Shown piece after piece: positions 16,872 through 24,436 of a stretch of 64,000 nucleotides of DNA; positions within the stretch are counted from its first letter, which is position 1; every line of letters starts with the position of its first letter. Origin of the DNA: Chloroflexota bacterium (GTDB lineage: Bacteria; Chloroflexota; Anaerolineae; Promineifilales; Promineifilaceae); assembly GCA_022616275.1 (NCBI GenBank), contig JAKEFB010000181.1, positions 1 through 64,000 of the forward strand, in the 5' to 3' direction. The position numbers and the translations under genes were made by a program. Below the pieces are notes generated by a model, which was given only the letters and a program-made list of their open reading frames with translations, was not told where the DNA came from and did not search any database.

Positions 16872-18636
16872 ATTCAAAATGAAACTGGATCACCCGGCCG
16901 AAGGCCGGCGCCCAACCCGGATCGAAATCCAGCCCGGCCAGGCGGATGGGTAGCGATACGTCTTTCAGGCGAAACACCAAATCAACGTGAGTAGCCGTCA
17001 CGTAGAGACGGCCGCCAACTAATAGCACCGCCTGGGCCAGCGCTTCAGCCGCCGGCAGCGCCTGCCGCAGCCGCCAGCAGATAAACGGCATAGCCAGCGC
17101 CAGCCAGCGGCGCGGCCGGGGATGAACCGGCCGCAGCCAGGGCGACCGGGAGAGCGGCCGGGCCGGAGGTAGAGGCTGGCCGGCGGCCATGACCAGCCAG
17201 GCGGCCGGCAACTGGTCACCTACCGGACCATCGAAGGCCGCGCCCGGCAATTCCCCCGGCCGGCGGCCGTCTAGTTCGGCCAGGGCCGTCCAGATGGGGT
17301 CGCCGGCCAGGGCAAAGTCGGCGCGTTCCAGCCCCAGTAACGCCCGGCCCAACAGTTCCAGGGCGCCCCAGGCGCCCACCTGACTGGCCAGATGCCACGT
17401 CTCCTCAAAGCAGGCCGGCAGATCCAGGCGCTCCATCAGATTGACCAGGTACAACAGTCCGCCCAGTCGGGTGTACCCGGCGCCGGGCAGGGCGTCAGTC
17501 GCTTCCCGCTCTTCTGGCGCGCCCGGCTGGCTCCTAGCGGCCGGGTTGCCTGGTTCGCCGGCCGGGAACGGCAGACCCGCCGGTTCCCCAGCAACCGGCC
17601 GGCCCGGCGTTTCATCAGCGACCGGCCGGGCTACCGCCATCTCAGCGGCGCGCTTCCTGCTCGCGGCGCCGGCCAGACGTTCGTCCTCTGTCCACTTCGA
17701 TGAGATTGCTATCAAAGCGGCTGGGGGGGCTACGCTGGTATTGGGCGTAGCATCAACGACAAGGGCCGGCTGTTCCTCGCTGGCAGCGGGCGCGGCCGGG
17801 TTCTGCCACCAGGCGCGCAACTCACGACTAAAGGTTGGGCTGCGGGCCAGGGCCGGCCGGCGGTGCAAAACTAGGCTGACCCCCAGCAGGTCGGCCTGTT
17901 CCCGGCCCAGGTGCTGGGGCACAAGGGCTGCCGGCAGCCAGGCTTCCCAGGGAGGCAGGGAAGGGGTGGCGTCTGTCTCGCGCCGGACTACAGTCGCCGG
18001 CTGGCCGGGAGGGAGAGTCGGGGCCTCCGGCTGCCGGTCGCTGGTCAGGCGGCTGGGGTCGGGTAATTCATAAGCCTGGGTGATGGCGGCCAGCACGGCC
18101 GCCGCCTGGGTCGCCGAAAGCGCCTGGACGACAGGGATGGCCTGGTTCCAGCCAGCCAGGTAGTTGAAAATAGCCGGCGCAAGGTGGGGCTGGCTGCCAA
18201 ATAGCGCCGCCAGGCTGTTAGAGTAAAGGGATGCCCTGGCGCGCAGCAACGCTTGCCACCACCACCGTTGCCCGGCGACGTGGTGGTAGATGTCCAGAGC
18301 CAGGCAGGCCAACATTTCCGCCTCGTCGGCGAAGAGGACGGCCGCGGCGCTGGCCGAGACGTGGCCCTTCTCCGGCCGGGCGGCGCGGCGGTAGAGGTCG
18401 GCGACTTGCGCCTGCACGGCCGTTTCCCACTGGCGTTTCACCCGTACCGCCCCCATGTGTGAGGCCAACTGGCCAGGCAGAGGGTCGTACAGGTGGCGCA
18501 CCATGAGCACGGCCGTGGGCGGCATCCCGGCCGGCCGCCATTCGGCGCTGCCCAATAGCCGGTCCAGGCCCAGGCGCAGCCGCAGCCGGTCCTTGCCCGC
18601 GCCACGAATCTTTAGGAGGCCAATTTGCGATTGCAT
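16867..18636 (-). CDS. Injection-system-associated protein of unknown function
   Basis: A 589-residue protein with no family I recognise. Residues 1-230 look folded and helical (LRLRLGLDRLLGSAEWRPAG, LDIYHHVAGQRWWWQALLRA). Residues about 235-385 are a Pro/Ala/Gly-rich linker with repeated AGEPA-type units. Residues 390-589 are a second folded part starting YTRLGGLLYLVNLMERLDLP and ending in a beta-rich segment (RLYVTATHVDLVFRLKDVSL). There is no signal peptide. It lies between the S74 fibre gene and the ATPase gene, so assembly or cargo loading is the most likely setting. The ATG at 18636 has no ordinary binding site except GGGAGG inside the palindrome at 18648-18662. Confidence 0.6.
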   Translation of the reverse strand: MQSQIGLLKIRGAGKDRLRLRLGLDRLLGSAEWRPAGMPPTAVLMVRHLYDPLPGQLASHMGAVRVKRQWETAVQAQVADLYRRAARPEKGHVSASAAAVLFADEAEMLACLALDIYHHVAGQRWWWQALLRARASLYSNSLAALFGSQPHLAPAIFNYLAGWNQAIPVVQALSATQAAAVLAAITQAYELPDPSRLTSDRQPEAPTLPPGQPATVVRRETDATPSLPPWEAWLPAALVPQHLGREQADLLGVSLVLHRRPALARSPTFSRELRAWWQNPAAPAASEEQPALVVDATPNTSVAPPAALIAISSKWTEDERLAGAASRKRAAEMAVARPVADETPGRPVAGEPAGLPFPAGEPGNPAARSQPGAPEEREATDALPGAGYTRLGGLLYLVNLMERLDLPACFEETWHLASQVGAWGALELLGRALLGLERADFALAGDPIWTALAELDGRRPGELPGAAFDGPVGDQLPAAWLVMAAGQPLPPARPLSRSPWLRPVHPRPRRWLALAMPFICWRLRQALPAAEALAQAVLLVGGRLYVTATHVDLVFRLKDVSLPIRLAGLDFDPGWAPAFGRVIQFHFES

Positions 18637-18647
18637 CGTAACTTTGT

Positions 18648-18662
18648 AACCTCCCGGAGGTT
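18648..18662. repeat. Single palindrome AACCTCCCGGAGGTT
   Basis: One end of the element described at 14642-14703. On the minus strand it presents GGGAGGTT about 13 nt before the ATG of the 589-residue gene, so it could act as that gene's ribosome-binding site and be masked when folded. Confidence 0.6.
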
Positions 18663-18669
18663 GGCGTGA

Positions 18670-19689
18670 CTAATCTGTCGCCAGTGCGGGCTGACGGCCG
18701 TTGCCCGGAACTGTCTCCTGGGCCTGGAGGGCGGCCTTCAGGCTTTCGACTTCGGCCTGCAACTCCTTGACCGCTTCCACCAATACCGCCACCAGGTTGG
18801 CGTAAGCCACGCTCTTGTAGCCATCCTCGGCTGTAGAGACCACCTCAGGGATAACCTGTTCCACCTCCTGGGCTACCAGGCCAATGTGGCGGCCGGCGGG
18901 GAAGTTCATCTCCGCGTAATCGGCCGTGTTCCACTCAAACTGGACGCCTCGCAACTGTAAGACCTTGCGCAATGCATCCGGGATAGGCGTCATGTTCTTT
19001 TTCCAACGGACGTCGCTGGTCTCGACAAAGCCACTGGCGCCTACATTGCCTATCACGTGCAGCTTATAGTCGGAACTGGGGCTTGTTGTGCCGATACCGA
19101 CGTTGTTTGTACTATCTTTTACGACCAGTACATCATTTCTTACTCTCAAGTCGCCACCTTGAAACTGAAGAAACAAGGGTGACGTATTGCCATTATTCCT
19201 GGCCATGATTTCGTTGTTGTCCATAGCCAGGTTTTCGCCCCCCAAATCGCCGATAACCAGGGTGCCGCCACCGGTCGGTGTAACGTCACTATTGTAAGCA
19301 ATATGTAGCCGGGCCTGAGGGTCTGTTAAACCAATGCCAACATTGCCGTTATTGGCCAGAATCATATGAGTAGCGTTGGCAATCCTGAACCGGATGTTCT
19401 CCGGGGAATTAAGGAAAGTGCTACCTGTTTCACTCCCCGAACCCTGCAAGAGGGCATAGTTTCCCGCCTGCGATTGGTTCAGAGCGTTGGTGCCGAAGAA
19501 TACATAGTTGCTGGGATTGGCCGGCCAGGGGCCGATGGTCAGGGCGCCGCTGGTCAGCGCCCCGGTCATGGTGTCCCCGGCCTTGGCTACCTTGGCGTTC
19601 TCTAAACGAACGACCTCGGTCATGGCCTCATTCCATTCCTGGGCGCGGGCCAGATCGCCAGGCTGTTTCGTAACCGGTGTAAAAGGCAT
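18670..19689 (-). CDS. Tail fibre with S74 self-cleaving chaperone domain
   Basis: A 339-residue fibre-like protein. The N-terminal 1-50 (QEWNEAMTEVVRLENAKVAK, then GDTMTGALTSGALTI) is typical of phage fibre stalks, and residues 50-215 are Gly/Asn-rich beta repeats (NVGIGLTDPQARLHI, NVGIGTTSPSSDYKLHV). Residues 222-325 are the Peptidase_S74/endosialidase-chaperone domain: FVETSDVRWKKN carries the conserved Ser225-Asp226 autocleavage site, followed by GLVAQEVEQVIPEVV and a C-terminal coiled coil. In known cases the domain trimerises the fibre and then cuts itself off. Here it most likely makes a receptor-binding or surface fibre for the particle. GGAGG precedes the ATG. Confidence 0.85.
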   Translation of the reverse strand: MPFTPVTKQPGDLARAQEWNEAMTEVVRLENAKVAKAGDTMTGALTSGALTIGPWPANPSNYVFFGTNALNQSQAGNYALLQGSGSETGSTFLNSPENIRFRIANATHMILANNGNVGIGLTDPQARLHIAYNSDVTPTGGGTLVIGDLGGENLAMDNNEIMARNNGNTSPLFLQFQGGDLRVRNDVLVVKDSTNNVGIGTTSPSSDYKLHVIGNVGASGFVETSDVRWKKNMTPIPDALRKVLQLRGVQFEWNTADYAEMNFPAGRHIGLVAQEVEQVIPEVVSTAEDGYKSVAYANLVAVLVEAVKELQAEVESLKAALQAQETVPGNGRQPALATD

Positions 19690-19710
19690 GGTCTACCTCC
19701 TGTAAAAATG

Positions 19711-19778
19711 GGATGCTGATGAACGCAGATGACGCAGCTAAAGAAAAGAATCAGCGTTTACCATGAAAATCTGCATCC
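19711..19778. repeat. Imperfect palindromic intergenic repeat (GCAGAT/ATCTGC type)
   Basis: GGATGC...GCAGAT on the left is mirrored by ATCTGCATCC at 19769-19778, with CTGAT/ATCAG inner pairing. The same GACGCAGAT/ATCTGCGTC theme recurs at 33528-33568 and as a fragment near 38129. It occupies the 91-nt gap before the S74 fibre gene. Confidence 0.5.
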
Positions 19779-19780
19779 TC

Positions 19781-21094
19781 TTAAGTGAAATGGAAATAAT
19801 TCCAGCGACTCATGTCGAACCGGCCGTCGCCGAGTAGCGGCAGGTGACCGGTGGTGAAGACCACGTAAGGCTGGACTGCCTGGCCGCCGGTAACGGCCAG
19901 GTCGTTTTCCCGCACCTGGTACAGCCACAGGGCTTCGCCCTGGGTCAGGTCAACCGGCGGGTAGTTGAATGTGGCTCGGAGCAAGGCTGGCAGTTGAGCG
20001 CCCTCGATACCCTGGGGGTCCTGATACAACGTGCCGCTGAAAAAGGCGGACACGGTGATCCCCGGCAGCGAACCGGCATTTACCTGGAGCAGCCCGGCCG
20101 GCGGCAGGTAGCGGAAATAGTTAGTGGCGACCAGCGTGCCGGCCGTGCCCGGGTTGTCCTGAATCAATTTCCGGATGTGATCCTGAAATTGCAGGAAGAC
20201 CGCCTCCGCTTCGGCCAGCCGCCGTTCGCCAACGACCGTTGGCCACAGCGCCGACGGGGCGGCCGGCGCCACGCGGCGGCGCACAGCCCAGTTGTCAATC
20301 AGGCGCACGCCCCGGGTCGTCAGGTGAATCAGGGCCAGGGGTACGTCGCAATCGTCCAGGTTCAGCGCGTCCACCGCCCCGTAGCGGACGAAAGCAGATA
20401 CCCCGCCTGTCCGCCGGAAGGGGTCCACGGCGAAGCCGGCCACTTCTTCAGTGCCAAAACAAAGGTGGGCCAGCAGGTTGCGCAGCCGGGATAGCCGGGC
20501 CGGATCGTCGTCGTCGGTCGCCAGCAGGGTAGCCAACTGGCTCCGCGTCGTCGTGCTAATCCCGGTCAGGCTGTTGATGTCCAGCCCCACCAGCTTGAAG
20601 CGCACCCCTTCGACGGCATAACGGTTGCCGCAGCCGTTGGCCGCGCCCTGGTCGGTCAGGCCATGCAGCGGCGCTTTACCCTCGAAGCCGGAAGCGGGCG
20701 CAACCACGAGGATATACACGCCGGCCGGCGACTGGCTGCCGGTTGGCCCGGAGACGCCGCAATCGGTGAACAGGCCGGCCTCGACCGGGGTAGTAATCGT
20801 GGCCGGGGTGAGGGCCAGGTCTACGTCGCCGGCCAGGGCCACGGCCTGGCCCAGGCGATTCAGAGCCAGCCCGGCGGTCACGTGAACCACGGCCGGGCCG
20901 GCCGTGAGCGTCGGCGGCTCAACGGCCAGGCCGGAGACGACGCCGTGGCCGGTGGCCTGCCCCAACTGCTGGCGCTGGCGGCGGTTGGCCTCCTGTTCTG
21001 CGCGCATCGCCTCGGCCGTCAGCAGGCGGCCGTTAAAGAAATGGGTATTCCGGACGCCGCCGGCCAGAATCGGTTCAAGCAATTGCGTACTCAT
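19781..21094 (-). CDS. Injection-system fibre/adaptor-like protein, function unknown
   Basis: A 437-residue protein when started at the ATG at 21094, which overlaps the GT4 gene end by 20 nt. The longer frame to 21355 runs antiparallel-like through GT4 coding sequence and is rejected. The N-terminal module (residues about 10-60, NTHFFNGRLLTAEAMRAEQE then GHGVVSGLAV) is shared with the collagen-like protein at 22383-24347, and this opening recurs at eCIS loci. The rest is beta-rich with no named domain; the end contains an FFSGTLYQDPQG segment. It is probably a particle surface or baseplate accessory, and with the GT4 gene overlap it could be a glycosylation substrate. Confidence 0.6.
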   Translation of the reverse strand: MSTQLLEPILAGGVRNTHFFNGRLLTAEAMRAEQEANRRQRQQLGQATGHGVVSGLAVEPPTLTAGPAVVHVTAGLALNRLGQAVALAGDVDLALTPATITTPVEAGLFTDCGVSGPTGSQSPAGVYILVVAPASGFEGKAPLHGLTDQGAANGCGNRYAVEGVRFKLVGLDINSLTGISTTTRSQLATLLATDDDDPARLSRLRNLLAHLCFGTEEVAGFAVDPFRRTGGVSAFVRYGAVDALNLDDCDVPLALIHLTTRGVRLIDNWAVRRRVAPAAPSALWPTVVGERRLAEAEAVFLQFQDHIRKLIQDNPGTAGTLVATNYFRYLPPAGLLQVNAGSLPGITVSAFFSGTLYQDPQGIEGAQLPALLRATFNYPPVDLTQGEALWLYQVRENDLAVTGGQAVQPYVVFTTGHLPLLGDGRFDMSRWNYFHFT

Positions 21095-22325
21095 TGGTGG
21101 TCTGTACCTCCCAGGCAGGTTGCCACAAGCCAGCAGCAACGCCCTGCTGTGGATAATCCTTCCGCAGCCATTCCAGGCCGGCGCGTTCGGGGTGTGGCTC
21201 GTACCAGCCCTGGCGGCCGATGTCGGCAATTTTGCTAAAGAACTCCTGGAACATCCACTGGACGCGGGCCATGGAGTAGTTCTGGATGGCCCAGGTGCGG
21301 CAGTCGGCCGGCTGAATACGCTCAATATTGCCGGCCGCCCAGACGAAATCGTCAAAGGTGCGGCAGCGATAACCGGTGACGCCGTGCAGGACCGTTTCGC
21401 TGAAGGCGCCCCAATCCGTCGTCAGCACTGGCGTGCCGCAGAGCTGCGCCTCGACCGCCACCCCGCCAAACGGCTCAATATAATACGTCGGGGCCAAGAC
21501 CAGCCGCGCCCGGCCCAACAACGCCGCTCGTTGTTCCGGCCCGACCGCGCCGGCAAACTCGACGTGCCCATCGCGGATGTCCAGCCCTTCGGCCGGGTTG
21601 GTCAGGCTGCCCTGCCCGGCAATGATCAGCGGGATGCCCAGCTCTCGCGTCACCTGCACGGCCACGTCTACCCCCTTGCGCTGCACCAGCCGGCCGATAT
21701 ATAAGGCGTAATCGGCCTTCTCTTCCTGGTAGGGGAAGTCGGCCGGGTCGAAGTAATTGGGGATGACGGCGTCGTACCAACTGCCGTTATATTGTCTCGT
21801 CAGGCCGTAGATGAAGTGCATCCAGGCGTAGCTCTCGAAGGCCCGAAAGCGGGAGAAGACGCCCTCGTAGCCGATACCCGGTTCGACGACCCAGAGGTGC
21901 TGCAAGGCGTCGGCGATAGGCTGGTGGTAGGCGCCCATGGTGCAGAGCAAAAAGTCACCCGGTTCCTGCCGCGCCTGGATGGCTGGAATGGCGTTGCGGT
22001 TAAAGGTCTGGTGGGCGTCGTCGCGGCCGTCGTGCTGGAAGAAGTGGCGGCGCCAGTCGTAATCGCCGTAGCAGGCCCGGCGGTCGGCGGCGCTGATGAC
22101 CTGGACGAACTCGTCGCAGACCACTTCCGACCCCTCGCCGCCGTAGAAGATGACCTCGTGGCCCAACGCTTTCAGCATCCGGGCCAGCTTGATCACCTTC
22201 TGGGTGTAGGCGCAAGGCGAGTACGTGGGGTGGGTCGGCAGGTGGGCCAGCCCTAAGAGGTGAAAGCGAAAGCGCGGCCAGCCGCCGGACTGGTCATTTA
22301 TTGCAGGTGCGAATGCTACGCTCAT
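21075..22325 (-). CDS. GT4-family glycosyltransferase within the injection-system operon
   Basis: A 416-residue retaining glycosyltransferase with the two-domain GT-B fold. The N-terminal acceptor half runs to about 210 (LPTHPTYSPCAYTQKVIKLA). The C-terminal donor half contains ADYALYIGRLVQRKGVDVAV, LIIAGQGSL and the E-x7-E motif EPFGGVAVE that binds the nucleotide sugar. It is cytoplasmic. GGAGAT precedes the ATG. The gene lies directly between the collagen-like fibre and a second fibre/adaptor gene and overlaps the latter by 20 nt, so it is translated with them. That position makes it a strong candidate for modifying one of these proteins. The donor sugar cannot be predicted. Confidence 0.88.
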   Translation of the reverse strand: MSVAFAPAINDQSGGWPRFRFHLLGLAHLPTHPTYSPCAYTQKVIKLARMLKALGHEVIFYGGEGSEVVCDEFVQVISAADRRACYGDYDWRRHFFQHDGRDDAHQTFNRNAIPAIQARQEPGDFLLCTMGAYHQPIADALQHLWVVEPGIGYEGVFSRFRAFESYAWMHFIYGLTRQYNGSWYDAVIPNYFDPADFPYQEEKADYALYIGRLVQRKGVDVAVQVTRELGIPLIIAGQGSLTNPAEGLDIRDGHVEFAGAVGPEQRAALLGRARLVLAPTYYIEPFGGVAVEAQLCGTPVLTTDWGAFSETVLHGVTGYRCRTFDDFVWAAGNIERIQPADCRTWAIQNYSMARVQWMFQEFFSKIADIGRQGWYEPHPERAGLEWLRKDYPQQGVAAGLWQPAWEVQTTNEYAIA

Positions 22326-22345
22326 TTTTCATCTCCGTCGCGATA

Positions 22346-22360
22346 AACCTCGCTGAGGTT
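22346..22360. repeat. Diverged palindrome AACCTCGCTGAGGTT
   Basis: Arms of 6 bp (AACCTC/GAGGTT) around GCT, 20 nt before the GT4 start and just upstream of its GGAG. The following bases (GAGGCAAATGGGCGGTGCC) resemble the interior of the 14642-14703 element, so this looks like an older copy that lost its second end. Confidence 0.45.
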
Positions 22361-22382
22361 GAGGCAAATGGGCGGTGCCAGC

Positions 22383-24347
22383 CTAACCTGTCCGGACTGT
22401 GACCAGATCGCCCACTGGTTGCCACACCGCCTCAAACTCGTCCGTTGTCAGCCCTAAGCTCTCGCGCACCCGGCGGCGCAAATTGCTGACATTCGTAAAG
22501 GAGCCTTCCGCTTCCCGGCTATCCGTGATGGCCCTGGCCAACCGCACGGGCATACCCAGGGCGACCAGCGTTGACACGTCAACCCGGTTGGCATCGAGCG
22601 GGGACCTGCCCTGCGGCAGCAAGGTAAACCAACTCTCAAACAGGCCGCCAGGAACTCCGTCGCCGGTACGGTGGAGGGGCAGCCAGGGGACTAGGTGGTT
22701 TCCGTCAATGGATACTCCTGCCCCGATTAAGGTCCTGTCCGCAATAAAATCACCAAGCACCTGCACCCGGAAAAGGCGTGGCTCCGGCACGGCTGGCAAA
22801 TTTATCACGACGCCATTGCCAGCCAACTCGCCAGGATCCAGCAGCCGTCCGGAGAGGATAAGACAGGTAGTGCCATCACCGCGATCATCAGGGGCCAGGT
22901 CAAACTCGGCCGGGAGAATAGTGGCCAGCACTTCACAGAAACAGTTAACAGGCAGCGCATCGCCGGTTTCCGTCGGCAGGTTGGTTAGCAGCCGCACACT
23001 CATCAGGTTCAGGTTCTCGGCCACCACCTGGTCGGAGAAGGCAATCGCCAGCACCAGTCCCTCCAGGTCAATGCCGGCAATTATTAATTGCTCGGCCGGC
23101 GTCCCTTGGTTATGGTCCCAGTTAACGCCACAAATGTGGGTCAGGTTGGGGTCGAGGCCTGGCCCTGGGGGCCCGGTGGGGCCGGTTGCGCCTCCAGGAC
23201 CGGTAGGGCCGGTGGCGCCAGCAGGGCCGGTCGCCCCGGTGGGGCCGGTCGCGCCCGGTGTTCCCCCACTTCCGGCCGGGCCGGTGGCGCCCGTCGCCCC
23301 CACCGCACCACTTGCCCCGGTCGCGCCGGCTGGTCCGGTCGCGCCGCTGGCGCCGGCCGGCCCGGTGGCCCCGGTGGCGCCTTCCGGGCCCGTTGGCCCG
23401 GCCGGCCCGGTGGGGCCTACTGGCCCCGTCGCCCCTTGCTGCCCCAGCAGGCAAAATAATTCCTGCTTCAGGCGGTCGGGAACCAGCACCGGCCGCTCGC
23501 AGTTGTCCACCTCCACGTTGCCGGGCAGCAGGATGCCGCCGGCGTCTACGTCAAAGTGGACGCAAGCCAGCAAAATACAGTCCGCCTCGCCTGGCGCCAG
23601 GCGCGGGCAGACTTCGGTGGCCCATACGGCCAGAACCCGGCGCATCGTCTCACAGGCCGTGCTCTCGTGCAGGTAAATCGGCTCGTCGCCGAGAGGCGGC
23701 GACAGCGCCGGTAGATTGCCCACCAACTCCAACAGGTATTCGCCGTCGTCTGGCTCCGGGGGCGAGGTCGTCTCGGAGATGATCGTCACCCGGCCGAGCA
23801 GGTCGCCAAAAGCGCGGATAGTTTCCTCGGCCGCCTGCTCCGGAGGCGCCCAGCTCAGCTCGGCGTGGAAGGTCTCCAGGATACGGGAAGGCGCCTGGGT
23901 CTCTTCCTCTGGCGCGCAGGCCTGCCCGGCAATCGGCACCAGGTCGGTGGGACATTCGACGTAGCAAAGCTGGACGTAGGCGGCATAGCTGCCGGGGGTC
24001 GAGAAAGTCCCCAGTTCGCCCCGGTGGGCCTGGATCCATTCGTTGAGCCGGGCGCATTGCTCCTGCTCGACCCACAGCCAGCGGCCGCGCGGGCTGACGG
24101 CGTAGCCGCGCTCGATGACGATCTCCACGTCCCCGGTGTCGGGGTACGGCCGGTGGGTGACGGACAGCCCGCAGACCGTGCCGTAGCCGTGCAACAACCG
24201 GTTGGCCAGGTGGTCTTGCCATTCCAGGTGGACCTGCTCCTGGCGGAAGTCGTCCACGCCCATCACCATGCCAAAGGCGTAATTGACCCGTTTATTGGGA
24301 GCCAGCGGCGCACCCTCGGCCGGAGTGCTTACACATTCATTCATCAT
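22383..24347 (-). CDS. Collagen-like fibre protein with Thr-rich GXT triplets
   Basis: A 654-residue protein in four parts. Residues 19-63 carry the shared adaptor module ([25 protein letters not shown]). Residues 64-300 are a Cys-containing folded region. Residues 302-397 are 32 uninterrupted Gly-x-y triplets, 16 of them GAT or GPT, as in BclA-type collagen-like glycoproteins, where such Thr residues carry glycans. Residues 398-580 are beta-rich, and 585-645 resemble a helix-hairpin-helix segment ([16 protein letters not shown]). Collagen-like stalks trimerise. GGGAGGAT lies upstream of two adjacent ATGs; the second (24344) is better spaced. It follows the gpI gene and precedes the GT4 gene, so it is likely a glycosylated particle fibre. 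Confidence 0.8.
   Translation of the reverse strand: MMNECVSTPAEGAPLAPNKRVNYAFGMVMGVDDFRQEQVHLEWQDHLANRLLHGYGTVCGLSVTHRPYPDTGDVEIVIERGYAVSPRGRWLWVEQEQCARLNEWIQAHRGELGTFSTPGSYAAYVQLCYVECPTDLVPIAGQACAPEEETQAPSRILETFHAELSWAPPEQAAEETIRAFGDLLGRVTIISETTSPPEPDDGEYLLELVGNLPALSPPLGDEPIYLHESTACETMRRVLAVWATEVCPRLAPGEADCILLACVHFDVDAGGILLPGNVEVDNCERPVLVPDRLKQELFCLLGQQGATGPVGPTGPAGPTGPEGATGATGPAGASGATGPAGATGASGAVGATGATGPAGSGGTPGATGPTGATGPAGATGPTGPGGATGPTGPPGPGLDPNLTHICGVNWDHNQGTPAEQLIIAGIDLEGLVLAIAFSDQVVAENLNLMSVRLLTNLPTETGDALPVNCFCEVLATILPAEFDLAPDDRGDGTTCLILSGRLLDPGELAGNGVVINLPAVPEPRLFRVQVLGDFIADRTLIGAGVSIDGNHLVPWLPLHRTGDGVPGGLFESWFTLLPQGRSPLDANRVDVSTLVALGMPVRLARAITDSREAEGSFTNVSNLRRRVRESLGLTTDEFEAVWQPVGDLVTVRTG
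23157..23444 (-). repeat. Collagen-like triplet tract (32 Gly-x-y codon triplets)
   Basis: A 288-bp tract of 9-bp units inside the fibre gene, giving a strongly biased antisense frame of Pro/Val/Ala. No triplet is interrupted. The tract is prone to slippage, so its length is likely to differ between relatives. Confidence 0.85.
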
Positions 24348-24410
24348 ATCCTCCCTTGTCTCAGTTCTCAGCTATCGGTAAGCAGTCATCAATAAGTTGT
24401 TGGCTAATTG

Positions 24411-24431
24411 ACCGTTCACCGTTCACTGTTC
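24411..24431. repeat. Three 7-bp direct repeats (ACCGTTC, ACCGTTC, ACTGTTC)
   Basis: A short tandem array in the 89-nt gap between the gpI and collagen-like genes, next to a second degenerate array near 24360 (CAGTTCT, CAGCTAT). No function is evident; such heptamers are common spacer repeats in GC-rich environmental genomes. Confidence 0.5.
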
Positions 24432-24436
24432 GCCAC

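Noticed and set aside
21095-21355. N-terminal extension of the 437-residue fibre/adaptor protein
   Set aside because: Lies in conserved GT4 coding sequence in another frame; the shared adaptor module begins right after the ATG at 21094.
22399-23676. A 425-residue plus-strand frame rich in Pro, Val and Ala
   Set aside because: It is the antisense of the collagen-like triplets; the minus-strand gene has domain structure and a binding site.
24360-24436. Possible CRISPR-like or iteron array (CCGTTCA heptamers)
   Set aside because: Only three short units, no spacers, no cas or replication genes near.
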